This document shows, piece after piece, positions 43,433 through 52,468 of a DNA stretch of 64,000 bases (its first letter is position 1; the number at the start of each line of letters is the position of its first letter). The notes below the pieces were generated by a model that ran no database searches, was not told the origin of the DNA, and was given only the letters and a program-made list of their open reading frames with translations. Source of the DNA: Sipunculus nudus. Lineage: Eukaryota > Annelida > Sipuncula > Golfingiida > Sipunculidae. The position numbers and the translations under genes are program-made. The DNA lies in contig JAPPUL010000081.1 of the NCBI GenBank assembly GCA_026874595.1, positions 1,006,501 through 1,070,500 of the forward strand, given 5' to 3'.

Positions 43433-44236
43433 ATGAAAAACACTGATATTAAAAAAATAGTAAAAGATAGTTATAAGAAGGTGGTTGTGGGTGATATTGC
43501 TGAATCTGGATGTTGTAGTTTGCCGGGGCAGACATGCGGTGATCCGGAGATGGACTATACAATGTTTAAGGATAAATACGAGGATATAAAAGGGTACGTG
43601 AAAGAAGCAGATTATGGTCTTGGCTGCGGGATACCAACAAAGTTTATAACAATAAAAGAAGATGATAGAGTACTTGATCTTGGTAGTGGTGCTGGTAATG
43701 ACGTATTTATTGCCCGGGAGCTTGTTGGTCCTAAGGGCGTTGTGATCGGTCTTGACATGACAGAGGAGATGGTATCTAAGGCTAATGAGAATAAAAGGAA
43801 GCTTGGATTTGACAATGTAGAGTTTTTACTTGGCGAGATAGAGTCAATGCCTATAGAAAGCGATAGTATAAACGTTGTAATAAGTAATTGCGTCTTAAAT
43901 TTAGTGCCGGACAAAGAAAAAGCGTTTAAGGAAATATATAGAGTACTTGCTTCCGGTGGCACATTTTCTATATCCGATATAGTACTTGATGGACAATTGC
44001 CGAAAAAGATATTAGAATCGGCCCAAATGTATGCAGGATGCGTTTCTGGTGCAATACAAAAGACAGAGTATATTAACCTTATAAAGAAAGCAGGGTTTAA
44101 GGATATAAAGATAAAGTCTACAAAGGAAGTTACAATACATAAATATTTAAAAGATTACCTTACAGAAGAGGAGCTAAACGATTATGAGCGGAGTGGCAGT
44201 AAAATAGAAAGCATAACCTTAGTAGGCTACAAATAG
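43433..44236 (+). CDS. arsM: Arsenite methyltransferase (ArsM-like)
   Basis: ArsM methylates arsenite with S-adenosylmethionine, giving volatile or less retained species. The 267-residue protein follows the ArsM layout: ESGCCSLPGQTCGDPE near the start, YGLGCGIPTKFITIK, VLDLGSGAGNDVFIAREL (SAM-binding motif I), VIGLDMTEEMVSKANEN, EFLLGEIESMPIESDSINVV, ISNCVLNLVPDKEKAFKE and MYAGCVSGAIQK. The conserved Cys residues used for As(III) binding (in GCG, SNC and AGC contexts) are present. The ribosome-binding ggagg lies 14 bases before the ATG, longer than ideal because of T and A runs. No arsR or arsB is adjacent. The coding strand is G-rich, unlike gatC-murJ upstream. Confidence 0.85.
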   Translation: MKNTDIKKIVKDSYKKVVVGDIAESGCCSLPGQTCGDPEMDYTMFKDKYEDIKGYVKEADYGLGCGIPTKFITIKEDDRVLDLGSGAGNDVFIARELVGPKGVVIGLDMTEEMVSKANENKRKLGFDNVEFLLGEIESMPIESDSINVVISNCVLNLVPDKEKAFKEIYRVLASGGTFSISDIVLDGQLPKKILESAQMYAGCVSGAIQKTEYINLIKKAGFKDIKIKSTKEVTIHKYLKDYLTEEELNDYERSGSKIESITLVGYK

Positions 44237-44301
44237 TTTCGATTAGACTGTTTAGAAAAGAAGGTATTAAGTAAAAATTAGAAACTAAGGGCTTAAATTG
44301 A

Positions 44302-45405
44302 ATGAAAGGCAAGTTCAAACCAAAGCAAATATACATAGACAAAGAGGCTTTAGGCTACAAGGTAACAAAACACGTACTTGAATATTATAAAAACATCCCC
44401 AGTGAGATAGTAGAACATAGAAGTTTTTACAATACCTTAGGTGAGGACAAAGGTATTGAAAGCATTTATTTAACATTAAACAGAGGTAATTTTGTAAAAA
44501 AGTGTCCTGGAACAAGCGGTTTTATATGTTGTAATTATTATGTAATTGATCTCGTTGAAAACTGCCATTTAGGGTGCAGCTACTGCTTTCTTAAGACATA
44601 TTTAAGGGATAACGTAACAAAAATATACGTTAATCTAGAAAAGCTTTTTGAGGAACTTGAAACTCTTATAACAGACAAAAACAGATTATATCGAATAGGG
44701 ACTGGCGAGTTGTCAGACTCACTTGCCCTTGATGATGCAACATTATTCTCTAAAGAGCTTATTAACTACTTTAAAGATAAAGATAATGCCTTGCTTGAAC
44801 TTAAGACGAAGACAAACCAAATTACAAATCTTTTAAAGCTTGAACATAGGGGACGGGTTGTAATCTCTTGCTCATTAAATCCGCAAAAGATAATAGACGA
44901 AGAGGAGCTTAATGCCTCAAGTTTAGATGAGCGTTTAGAGGGGCTTTTAAGAGTGCAAGATGCAGGTTATCAGATAGCATTACATTTTGACCCTCTAATC
45001 TATTATGATGGATGGGAGAGGGGCTATAAAGAAGTTATTGATAATGTATTTAGTGTAATAGACAAAAAACGTATTGCTTGGATAAGTATCGGTAGTCTTA
45101 GATTTGTAGAGGGGATGCGAGATCTTTATTCCCCTCATGACAGTCGTATTTTTTATGAAGAGTTTATAGATTGCAAAGACGGTAAGAAACGTTATTTTAT
45201 AGATATTCGCACCAGAATGTACAAAAAGATCATCTCAATCCTAAAAGAACATGACGATAAATTATTTATATATTTGTGTATGGAAGGTAAGGACATGTGG
45301 ATGAGGATATACAGTTTTGTTCCAAGAAGCGATCTTAAGCTTGACAAATTGTTTGTAGAAAGACAAAATGATATTAAAAAAGCGTTAAACAAAACAGCAA
45401 ATTAA
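44302..45405 (+). CDS. Spore photoproduct lyase-like radical SAM protein
   Basis: The 367-residue protein matches the SPL family, whose founding member repairs the UV-induced spore photoproduct thymine dimer. CHLGCSYCFLKTYL around residue 93 is the CxxxCxxC cluster motif. Other family segments are CPGTSGFICCNYYVIDLVEN, RIGTGELSDSLALDD, LELKTKTNQI, VISCSLNPQ and RIAWISIGSLRF. Nothing else here suggests spores, so it may belong to the SPL-like group in non-sporulating diderm bacteria, whose substrates are unclear. It follows arsM by 65 bp with the same G-rich strand bias, so the two could be one transcript or one acquired unit. Confidence 0.8.
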   Translation: MKGKFKPKQIYIDKEALGYKVTKHVLEYYKNIPSEIVEHRSFYNTLGEDKGIESIYLTLNRGNFVKKCPGTSGFICCNYYVIDLVENCHLGCSYCFLKTYLRDNVTKIYVNLEKLFEELETLITDKNRLYRIGTGELSDSLALDDATLFSKELINYFKDKDNALLELKTKTNQITNLLKLEHRGRVVISCSLNPQKIIDEEELNASSLDERLEGLLRVQDAGYQIALHFDPLIYYDGWERGYKEVIDNVFSVIDKKRIAWISIGSLRFVEGMRDLYSPHDSRIFYEEFIDCKDGKKRYFIDIRTRMYKKIISILKEHDDKLFIYLCMEGKDMWMRIYSFVPRSDLKLDKLFVERQNDIKKALNKTAN

Positions 45406-45525
45406 TAAATTTCTAATTAGAAGTGTTTTAATATTAGCTTTTTGAGCAAGCTTTTTGAGATTTTATTGGATAAATATTGTAATTTACTAAAGACAAAGAT
45501 TGTATTAAGATAAAGAGGATATATA

Positions 45526-45585
45526 AAAGAGGCTACAAAAGAGGCTATAAAAGAGGCTATAAAAGAGGCTATAAAAGAGGCTATA
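45526..45585 (+). repeat. 12-bp tandem repeat before the PpiD-like gene
   Basis: Five copies of aaaagaggctat end 6 bp before the ATG at 45592. Each copy contains agagg, which can serve as a ribosome-binding site, so copy number may affect translation. Confidence 0.85.
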
Positions 45586-45591
45586 ATAAAT

Positions 45592-47505
45592 ATGATAAGT
45601 ACAAAGCAGTTTTCTCAAAATAAGTTTTTTAGATATACAGCATATACGATAGTAATCGGCTTTGCGATAATGATGTTTTTACCAACAACTATTTCTTTGC
45701 CTGAGCTCTTAAGAGGAACAAGTAATGAATTCATAACAGTTAACGACCGCGAAATATTTAATAAAAACATTCCCCAATATAGAAACACTCCGCAATTACA
45801 AGCCTCAATATATGAGGTTCTGCAGGATTTTAATAATAAGAACAGCTCCAAAGATGCACAATGGTTAAAATTTATGTTAAACAATTGGAATCTCCCTTCA
45901 AAAATTCCAAACAGCGAATATGAACGTCATCGTAGTCATTTAAGAAGTGTCATTCAATGGACTATGAATTATAATCTTGCACAGGAGCTTGGTTTTGATT
46001 TATCTAAGGATAAGTTAAATGATTTTATTAAAAAGTCGTTTAATTTATATCTTAAAGAGGAATATAAACGTAATGAAGAGAATAGAAAGATAGGCACAAA
46101 AGCTGAAGATATCGATAAAAACGAAGTGCCCAAACAAAGTTTTGAAGAGTACAAAGAAGAGAATATAGACTACTACTGGGAATTTTACTATAAATGGGCT
46201 TCTAAGTATTTAAAGGAATATTACCTTGTGAATTTAGTAACAAACCCTATACAAAATGGTCAACTTGCAGTCCTTGCTGATGTTGATAAAGAACTTGAAG
46301 TGCAGACCCATAAAGTTGCTGTTGAGTTTGGTCTTTTTACGTACAATGATTACCTAAAGTTAGAAAAATACCAAAGCACAGTGGATGTGCAAAAGATTAA
46401 AAAATACTATAAAGAAACCAAATCCTCAATAACCGCAGATGTACTTTCTTTCAAAAGTAAAGATGATGCCCAAAAAGCCTTAAATGACAAAGATAGTTTA
46501 TCTTTAAAGTTCGAAGATAATAAAGATAAGGCAGCGACAACAAAAGATAAAGACAAAGACGGAAAAGAAAAGACATCTAAATCCTCAAATAAAGACTCAA
46601 GCAATGCAAAAGATAATGAGAAGCACAAGCTAATCAAAAACAAGTACATAAGCGGAAATGATAAACTATATGATAAGCTTGCAAAATATATTAAAGATGA
46701 TATAACAAAAGTTATAGAAGATGAGAGCGTGGATGAGAGTGAAAACCAGAGTAAAGATGAAAGCGAAGATGAGAGTGCAAAATACAAATATAAAATATAT
46801 AAGATAAAAAAGAAGGAAAAAAGCTTTGAAGAGGCAAAAGTATCTGAAGGTGATTATGAGAGGCTTTTAAAAGAGTATGGAAAAGCTTATTATGATGAAC
46901 TAAAGCCAGAATATGAAAAATATGCATTATCGTTAATGAATAGCTACCTTAAAGAGGCAAAAGAAAGTAACGATATGTTATTAAAAGGAACTGAGGACTT
47001 TAAATATATAAGAAAAGGGAAAACAAAAGAGTTCACACAGGATTCAAAAGAGATAAGGCTTGAGAGCAAAAACCCCAAACAAGATAAGACAAAAAACAAC
47101 AACATTACAAACGAGAGAATAGATGAGTTTGTATCTCCCTCATATGGTATTAATAACAAGCCAATATATAACCAAGCCTTCTTTAAGGAGGCATTCTTAT
47201 TAGATGTTAATGAGATATCGAAAGAGGTACTCTCATACGAGATGCAAGGCTCTGCTGTTCAAGGTAAATTATCTTTTTTTGTACTTAAAAAAGTATCTGA
47301 TACTAAACCAAAAGCAGAAGAAGATATTACACGTAAAAAAGACATAATAAGAAAAGTTAAATTGTCAAACCAATACATATTCATGAACGGCTGGATAGAT
47401 TATCTACAAAGAGTTAAGGACTATGAGGTATCTATAAACAATAGTAACATTTTGGCTTCTCTTGGTATTAGAGGCAAATTAGACGATAAGACTGCAAGAA
47501 AATAG
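45592..47505 (+). CDS. PpiD/SurA-like periplasmic folding factor, membrane-anchored
   Basis: The 637-residue protein has one N-terminal membrane helix (TAYTIVIGFAIMMFLPTTI) after a short cytosolic tail. A periplasmic region begins FITVNDREI (the PpiD-type N-domain start), and a helical segment includes QWTMNYNLAQELGFDLSKDK, also typical of PpiD and SurA N-domains. A parvulin-like C-terminal part has PIYNQAFFKEAFLLDVNEIS and LSFFVLKKVSD, but I cannot locate a full PPIase core. The middle holds low-complexity inserts (KDKDKDGKEKTSKSSNKDSS, and ESENQSKDESEDES) with repeat-like DNA. It may fold or hold outer-membrane proteins. The barrel gene directly downstream fits that. Confidence 0.6.
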   Translation: MISTKQFSQNKFFRYTAYTIVIGFAIMMFLPTTISLPELLRGTSNEFITVNDREIFNKNIPQYRNTPQLQASIYEVLQDFNNKNSSKDAQWLKFMLNNWNLPSKIPNSEYERHRSHLRSVIQWTMNYNLAQELGFDLSKDKLNDFIKKSFNLYLKEEYKRNEENRKIGTKAEDIDKNEVPKQSFEEYKEENIDYYWEFYYKWASKYLKEYYLVNLVTNPIQNGQLAVLADVDKELEVQTHKVAVEFGLFTYNDYLKLEKYQSTVDVQKIKKYYKETKSSITADVLSFKSKDDAQKALNDKDSLSLKFEDNKDKAATTKDKDKDGKEKTSKSSNKDSSNAKDNEKHKLIKNKYISGNDKLYDKLAKYIKDDITKVIEDESVDESENQSKDESEDESAKYKYKIYKIKKKEKSFEEAKVSEGDYERLLKEYGKAYYDELKPEYEKYALSLMNSYLKEAKESNDMLLKGTEDFKYIRKGKTKEFTQDSKEIRLESKNPKQDKTKNNNITNERIDEFVSPSYGINNKPIYNQAFFKEAFLLDVNEISKEVLSYEMQGSAVQGKLSFFVLKKVSDTKPKAEEDITRKKDIIRKVKLSNQYIFMNGWIDYLQRVKDYEVSINNSNILASLGIRGKLDDKTARK

Positions 47506-47530
47506 TTTAATTAAATAATTTTATTAATAT

Positions 47531-48151
47531 ATGAATCCAAATTTATTTAAGAAATGGCCAAAGCCTCTTTTTGTGGCTTTATTCTTTATATTATTCTCTG
47601 CTAATGTTTTATCTGCTAAACCTATTGATATAAGCGTAGATTTTGGTTTTAAAATAGGGTATGGCTTTACATCTGCTTTTATTCAAAACAGTGACCAAAA
47701 AGCTAATTCATTATTTCAAAATTCTTTTGTAACAGGCGGGGTATCATTTAAGATATCGCATGTAGAGTTTATTGGCGTACAGATTGAAGTACTTTATATA
47801 AGAAAAGAATTTAAAAGCGAGAGTTTAATCGGTTTATTTGACACTATATCAATACCTGTACTCCTGCGTGGCGATGCACCGTTTGGACTTTTCTTAATGG
47901 GAGGCTTTGCTATAACTGCATTCCTAACTCGTGGCCTTGATAAACGCCTTGCCCCACATGCTACAAGCGACGACTTTGAGAAATTAGAATATGACGTTAT
48001 AGGAGCCTTAGGCTATGAATTTACACTCTATAAAAAACTTCGTATGTTTATAGAAACAAGATTCATCTATACACTAAACAATATAAGCCACAGATACCCA
48101 GAATCTATAAGGCATTATGGACTGCTTTTTTACACGGGACTTGTATATTAA
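47531..48151 (+). CDS. Probable outer-membrane beta-barrel protein, 206 aa
   Basis: The signal peptide PLFVALFFILFSANVLSAK is followed by alternating strands: IDISVDFGFKIGYGFTSAF, FVTGGVSFKISHVEFIGVQI, VLYIRKEF and ISIPVLLRGDAPFGLFLMGG. It ends FIETRFIYTLNNI and YGLLFYTGLVY. The ISIPVLLR...GLFLMGG spacing recalls PorT-type small barrels. No specific family is claimed. It starts 25 bp after the PpiD-like gene on the same strand. It converges on gatB with 19 bp between stop codons. Confidence 0.7.
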   Translation: MNPNLFKKWPKPLFVALFFILFSANVLSAKPIDISVDFGFKIGYGFTSAFIQNSDQKANSLFQNSFVTGGVSFKISHVEFIGVQIEVLYIRKEFKSESLIGLFDTISIPVLLRGDAPFGLFLMGGFAITAFLTRGLDKRLAPHATSDDFEKLEYDVIGALGYEFTLYKKLRMFIETRFIYTLNNISHRYPESIRHYGLLFYTGLVY

Positions 48152-48170
48152 AGCTCATATTAATAATATA

Positions 48171-49637
48171 TTAAAGTTTTTGTAACTCTTCCCTAAGAAC
48201 CTTATTTACCATAGCAGGATTTGCCTGCCCTTTTGTTTCTTTCATAACCTGGCCTACAAGAAATCCTAAAACTCCTTCCTTACCACCTTTATATGATTTG
48301 ACAGGATTTGGGTTTTCTTCTATTACTTTTAAAATTGTAGCCGTAAGTCCTTCTTCATTACTTATTAATTTAAGCCCCTTCTCCTCTATAAGATTTTCTA
48401 TTGTAATCTCTTTTATATCTTCTTTATTACTTGGGTCTGTCAAACTCTCAAATAACATCTTACCTATCTTCCCGCTTATTACCCCCTCATCGATAAGACG
48501 CACTATGTCTGCTATATGCTTTTTACTTACTAAAACCTTACTGAAATCTCCTCCAACATCATTTAAATGTCGCATGAACTCAGAGGTAATCCAATTGGCA
48601 GTCTTTTTCGGAGAGTCTCCATATAGTAAAAGAGACTGCTCAAAATAATCTGCTAATGCCTTACTCGTCGTTAGCGTCTTGGCATCCTTTTCACTCAATT
48701 TATACTCTCTTGCAAAACGTTCAAGACGTGCTTTTGGCAACTCCGGCATCTTTGAGCCTATCTTTTCTATCTCCTCCTCACTAACCATTACGGGAACTAA
48801 GTCCGGCTCCGGGAAATATCTATAGTCATTTGCATCCCCCTTATCTCGCATATTATACGTCTTGCCATCATCAACATTATAAAGCCTTGTCTCCTGTATT
48901 ACCTCCTCCCCCGAAGTTAATACCTTCGCCTGCCGTTTAATCTCATAATCTAGTGCCTTTTGAACCCCCCTAAAAGAGTTTAGATTCTTAATCTCAACTC
49001 GCTTGCCATACTCACTCTCTCCACACTCCCGTAACGACACATTAGCATCGCAACGTAATGAACCCTCTTCCATATTGCAATCTGATACATCTACATAACT
49101 TATTATATCTTTAAGATCATTAAGATATAAATATGCCTCCTCACTACTCCTAATATCAGGCTCTGACACTATCTCCAAAAGCGCTACCCCACTCCTGTTT
49201 AAATCTATATAACTATACCCCCCCTCATGCACCAACTTCCCCGCATCCTCTTCTATATGTATTCGATTTATCCTTATACGCTTTTCACTACCTTCCTCAG
49301 ACGAGGGTATGCTAACATTAAGATAACCATTCTTACATATCGGAAAGTCGTATTGCGTTATCTGATAAGCTTTTGGCAAGTCCGGATAAAAGTAATTCTT
49401 CCTGTCAAATCTACAAAAGGTACTTATAGTGCAGTTTAGGGCAATCCCAGCTTCTATCGCCTTAACTAAAGCCTCTTTGTTGAGTACAGGTAGCACTCCC
49501 GGATGTCCTTGGCATATTGGACAGGTTTGGCTATTAGCACCACCACCAAAACCGTTTTTACAAAAGCAAAACAGTTTACTTCTTGTATTAAGCTGTACAT
49601 GCACTTCAAGCCCTATTATAACTTCGTATTTTGACAT
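48171..49637 (-). CDS. gatB: Aspartyl/glutamyl-tRNA(Asn/Gln) amidotransferase subunit B
   Basis: GatB activates the misacylated Glu/Asp-tRNA by phosphorylation before ammonia transfer. The 488-residue protein is complete: YEVIIGLEVHVQLNTRSKLF, CPICQGHPGVLPVLN, FDRKNYFYPDLPKAYQITQY, RIHIEEDAGKLVHEG, LLEIVSEPDIRS, CNMEEGSLRCDANVSLR and VEIKNLNSFRGVQKALDYE. The C-terminal YqeY-like tail domain ends VLREELQKL. The zinc-binding Cys pair (CPICQGHP) is present. gagtgggagcttATG supplies a ribosome-binding site. gatC lies on the other strand at 41472. Confidence 0.95.
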   Translation of the reverse strand: MSKYEVIIGLEVHVQLNTRSKLFCFCKNGFGGGANSQTCPICQGHPGVLPVLNKEALVKAIEAGIALNCTISTFCRFDRKNYFYPDLPKAYQITQYDFPICKNGYLNVSIPSSEEGSEKRIRINRIHIEEDAGKLVHEGGYSYIDLNRSGVALLEIVSEPDIRSSEEAYLYLNDLKDIISYVDVSDCNMEEGSLRCDANVSLRECGESEYGKRVEIKNLNSFRGVQKALDYEIKRQAKVLTSGEEVIQETRLYNVDDGKTYNMRDKGDANDYRYFPEPDLVPVMVSEEEIEKIGSKMPELPKARLERFAREYKLSEKDAKTLTTSKALADYFEQSLLLYGDSPKKTANWITSEFMRHLNDVGGDFSKVLVSKKHIADIVRLIDEGVISGKIGKMLFESLTDPSNKEDIKEITIENLIEEKGLKLISNEEGLTATILKVIEENPNPVKSYKGGKEGVLGFLVGQVMKETKGQANPAMVNKVLREELQKL

Positions 49638-49706
49638 AAGCTCCCACTCAAATATTTCACAAGTGTTTTATAACACAAGTGTTTTATAACAATTTATAAT
49701 ATAATT

Positions 49707-50183
49707 TTAATTAACAATAACAATATCCTGATCTAAAACAAAATTAAGATAGTGTTTAATAGGCTTTTTGTTTATAGGACAAGTAAGGTCGTTATTTATC
49801 TCGCACAAAGGCTCAAGAACAAAACGACGTTCAAGCATATTCGGATGCGGTACAATAAGCTCATGACTTTTGTACACTATATTACCATAAAGCAGAATGT
49901 CAATATCGATAACACGTGGCCCATAACGAAAGTCTTTATGTCTTTGTCTGCCAAGAGCTCTTTCTATATTTTGTACTAGAAACAATATTTCATTTAAGTT
50001 TATAGTTGTTTTAATTTCTATAACTTGATTTAAAAAATGCCCTTGAGTCTCATAATAAAGAGGTTTGGTTTCATAAACTCTTGAATATCTTGTTATCTTG
50101 AAGAATGAAGATAAGAGTTTAGAAGCATTTTCTAGATTGCCTCTTCTATTCCCTTGATTGGAACCCAGTCCAAGATAAAGCAT
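49707..50183 (-). CDS. folK: 2-amino-4-hydroxy-6-hydroxymethyldihydropteridine pyrophosphokinase
   Basis: FolK (HPPK) transfers pyrophosphate from ATP to the pterin in folate synthesis. The 158-residue protein shows LYLGLGSNQGNRRGNLENAS, YETKPLYYETQGHFLNQVIE, ERALGRQRHKDFRYGPRVID followed by IDILLYG, and VPHPNMLERRFVLEPLCEI. The catalytic Asp pair is in RVIDIDILLYG. The length is normal. folP and folB are not adjacent. Confidence 0.95.
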   Translation of the reverse strand: MLYLGLGSNQGNRRGNLENASKLLSSFFKITRYSRVYETKPLYYETQGHFLNQVIEIKTTINLNEILFLVQNIERALGRQRHKDFRYGPRVIDIDILLYGNIVYKSHELIVPHPNMLERRFVLEPLCEINNDLTCPINKKPIKHYLNFVLDQDIVIVN

Positions 50184-50227
50184 TATAGTTTTTGTTTAGA
50201 CTTGTTTTAATTTTTAATATAAATGTA

Positions 50228-50650
50228 TTATTGATTATCCTTAAACGTTCCTCCATCAGCTGCACATACTGTTTTAAGCATAGCTCTAAGGTCAGAAGTG
50301 CCATAATCATTGTCTCTATAAACATAATACTTTTTTTCTGGAGAAGAAGAAAATGTACACTCACCCCATGAGGCTTGGGAACTAGAACACTTAGTATTTG
50401 CTTTGAACTCCTTTTGTAGCGTATCTGCCACCGTCTGGCCTTTTACCGTTTTAACAGAAGCTTTTAAATCTGTTAAAAAAGTACTACACTCCGAGGAAGT
50501 ACCTCCTTCGGAACAAAAGCCTTCTTTCTCCCCAAAGGTAACGTTACATGCACCAAGAGTAGATGAGCTTGCACTATCATCTTTACAACCTATTGAATAT
50601 AGAGTTACAAAAAGCAGTGTAATAATTAAACATAATCTTGTTCTTCTCAT
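50228..50650 (-). CDS. Cys-rich lipoprotein, unknown
   Basis: The start is placed at MRRTRLC (50650) because ggggg lies upstream; a longer frame begins at 50671. The leader LCLIITLLFVTLYSIGC ends in a lipobox. The mature part of about 120 residues has five or more Cys (LGACNVTF, GFCSEGG, SSECSTF, TKCSSSQ, WGECTFSS, KTVCAADG), likely paired in disulfides. A Ser-rich linker follows the lipid-anchored Cys. I recognise no family. It lies 44 bp upstream of folK on the same strand. Confidence 0.65.
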   Translation of the reverse strand: MRRTRLCLIITLLFVTLYSIGCKDDSASSSTLGACNVTFGEKEGFCSEGGTSSECSTFLTDLKASVKTVKGQTVADTLQKEFKANTKCSSSQASWGECTFSSSPEKKYYVYRDNDYGTSDLRAMLKTVCAADGGTFKDNQ

Positions 50651-50671
50651 TTTAAAGCCCCCATATAGCAA

Positions 50672-51225
50672 ATTATAAAAGAATAGTATTAAAGAATAAT
50701 ATATCTTATATAGACTTAACTTCGTTTTTTTAAAAAAAACACTATAACTTAATAATGTGCTTATTTAATTTATAGTTTTTGCTAAAAATATATTTGTCAG
50801 AATAAATAATAATAAGTATACTATACCCTAGATGAGATGTTTTAGGTTGGGGCCCAGGATGTTAAGGGGGCGGCATAGGGGGCGGCATAGAGGATGGCAT
50901 AGAGGGCGGCATAGAGGCATAGAGGATGGCATAGAGGGCGGCATAGAGGCATAGAGGATGGCATAGAGGCACAGGGGATGGTACAGGGGCTTTTAGTATA
51001 CTCTTTACATATTAAAAAAAAACTTAGAACGCCAAAATATAGATTAAGACAGATGCAAAAAAGAACGTAGGATGTTAATTAAGTTTTGCATTAAGATAAA
51101 GGACTTAGATAAATAAAACGAAGTATAAGCAACATCATATACTTTGTAATCTATGAAGAGTATCTTAGTGTAAAGACAAAGCATATAAAGCATATAAAGA
51201 AGAAGCTAACCATCAGGGGGGAGTA
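50672..51225. other. Intergenic region with GC-rich minisatellite upstream of the cox operon
   Basis: This 550-bp gap lies between the divergent Cys-rich lipoprotein and coxB. Positions 50869-50990 hold about ten 8-12-bp units (ggcggcatagag, gatggcatagag, gcatagag) in a mixed order. The block is far richer in G than its surroundings. The flanks are AT-rich and should hold the cox promoter. The coxB ribosome-binding site (ggggggag, 51215-51222) is strong. No gene or RNA was found. Confidence 0.8.
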
Positions 51226-52314
51226 ATGATAAACAAAAACCGGCCGTTATGGCTTTTATCTGCAGTTGTATTAATACTATTTACGAGTGTTGGATGTACA
51301 GAATACTTGATGGTACCGAACATCTCAACCTACGGTGGAGACATAGACTTTGTGGTGATGCTGGTATCTGTAATAGTTATTCCGATAGGCTGCATCGCAA
51401 TGGGTATACTAATATACCTATTACTAAGATACAAAAAGAAAGATGGGAATGAGGCAAGTTATATACGAGATGGCTCACCCTACCAAGATGAAGGAGTAGT
51501 TGGGAAGGCGGTTATAGAAAATAAGCTTGGCCGTAAGGTTGCCTTAGTTTTACTCTCGCTTGATATATTTATACTGCTTTTAGACATACTTATAATCGTA
51601 GCCAACATAGGTCCTTGGATATCGGTTTCGGGGAGTATAGATAAACAAGAAGATGGCTGGACATTACCTGTTTCTGCAGGAGATAAGATTGCTAGTAAAG
51701 ATGTACTTGAAATAAAAGTAGTTTTGAGACAATATGATTTTGATTTTTACTATCCTGGAGCGGATGGAATATTAAATACAAAAGATGATTTTAAGGTAAC
51801 GCATTTCATGCATGTACCGGTAGATCGTAAAGTTGTAATACACATTGCCTCGCCTATAAATGATGTAGTACATAGCTTATTCATAAAGTCCCTAAGGTTA
51901 AAGCAAGATGCAATACCAGGACGTGTTATAAAAAAATGGTTTGAAATAGACAAAAGTAAGATAGATGCCTTAGGAGAAATTGATTGGAATCGCAAGATAC
52001 TATTTACTAAAAAAGAGCAGAGGGATTTTTTTAAGCTTGAGCGAGGACTTGTAGTACAGCGTAAGCTTATGGTGAATGCAAAAACTGAAGAAGCAAAAGA
52101 AACTATAAGACAAAAGCTAGCAAGCGGCCGAGAGCAAATACGTGGTTTGTACAAAGAATTTGGGCTTGAGAAACGCTTTCATGAAATAGTATGCGCAGAA
52201 CTTTGCGGTCCTGATCATTCTGTTATGGGCGCCTGGATGATAGTAGATAGTCAAGAGCAATTTGACAGTTGGTATGCAACAAATAGCGCGGCTAAGGCTC
52301 GGAAGAGAAAATAA
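51226..52314 (+). CDS. coxB: Cytochrome c oxidase subunit II
   Basis: Subunit II takes electrons from cytochrome c through the binuclear CuA centre. The 362-residue protein has a lipobox-like leader (LILFTSVGC), then two membrane helices. The periplasmic cupredoxin domain contains VLRQYDFDFYYPGADG, HFMHVP, DVVHSLFIKSLRLKQDAIPG (CuA His) and CAELCGPDHSVMGAWMIVD (CuA Cys-x3-Cys-x3-His-x2-Met). About 107 residues separate the first His from the first Cys, against roughly 35 in typical subunit II. A helical, charged insert of about 70 residues sits between the two metal-binding loops. No cytochrome c domain is fused. coxA follows. Confidence 0.93.
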   Translation: MINKNRPLWLLSAVVLILFTSVGCTEYLMVPNISTYGGDIDFVVMLVSVIVIPIGCIAMGILIYLLLRYKKKDGNEASYIRDGSPYQDEGVVGKAVIENKLGRKVALVLLSLDIFILLLDILIIVANIGPWISVSGSIDKQEDGWTLPVSAGDKIASKDVLEIKVVLRQYDFDFYYPGADGILNTKDDFKVTHFMHVPVDRKVVIHIASPINDVVHSLFIKSLRLKQDAIPGRVIKKWFEIDKSKIDALGEIDWNRKILFTKKEQRDFFKLERGLVVQRKLMVNAKTEEAKETIRQKLASGREQIRGLYKEFGLEKRFHEIVCAELCGPDHSVMGAWMIVDSQEQFDSWYATNSAAKARKRK

Positions 52315-52322
52315 AAAACCAA

Positions 52323-52404
52323 GCGAGACAAAGAGGGCGAGACAAAGAGGGCGAGACAAAGAGGGCGAGACAAAGGGGGCGAGACAAAGGGGGCGAGACA
52401 AAGG
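52323..52404 (+). repeat. 14-bp tandem repeat between coxB and coxA
   Basis: Six copies of gagacaaagagggc (later copies gggggc) fill most of the 154-bp gap between coxB and coxA. The plus strand is nearly all purine. The coxA ribosome-binding site (gggagg) lies downstream at 52455-52460. Confidence 0.9.
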
Positions 52405-52468
52405 ATGACAAAAGAAGAAATTACTAGGAAACATTTAAAGCTAAAAGAAATATTAGGGAGGCTAGTAT

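Noticed and set aside
46407-46787. Minus-strand Ser/Leu-rich frame within the PpiD-like gene
   Set aside because: It is the complement of the Lys/Asp/Ser low-complexity insert, where stop codons are rare in all frames.
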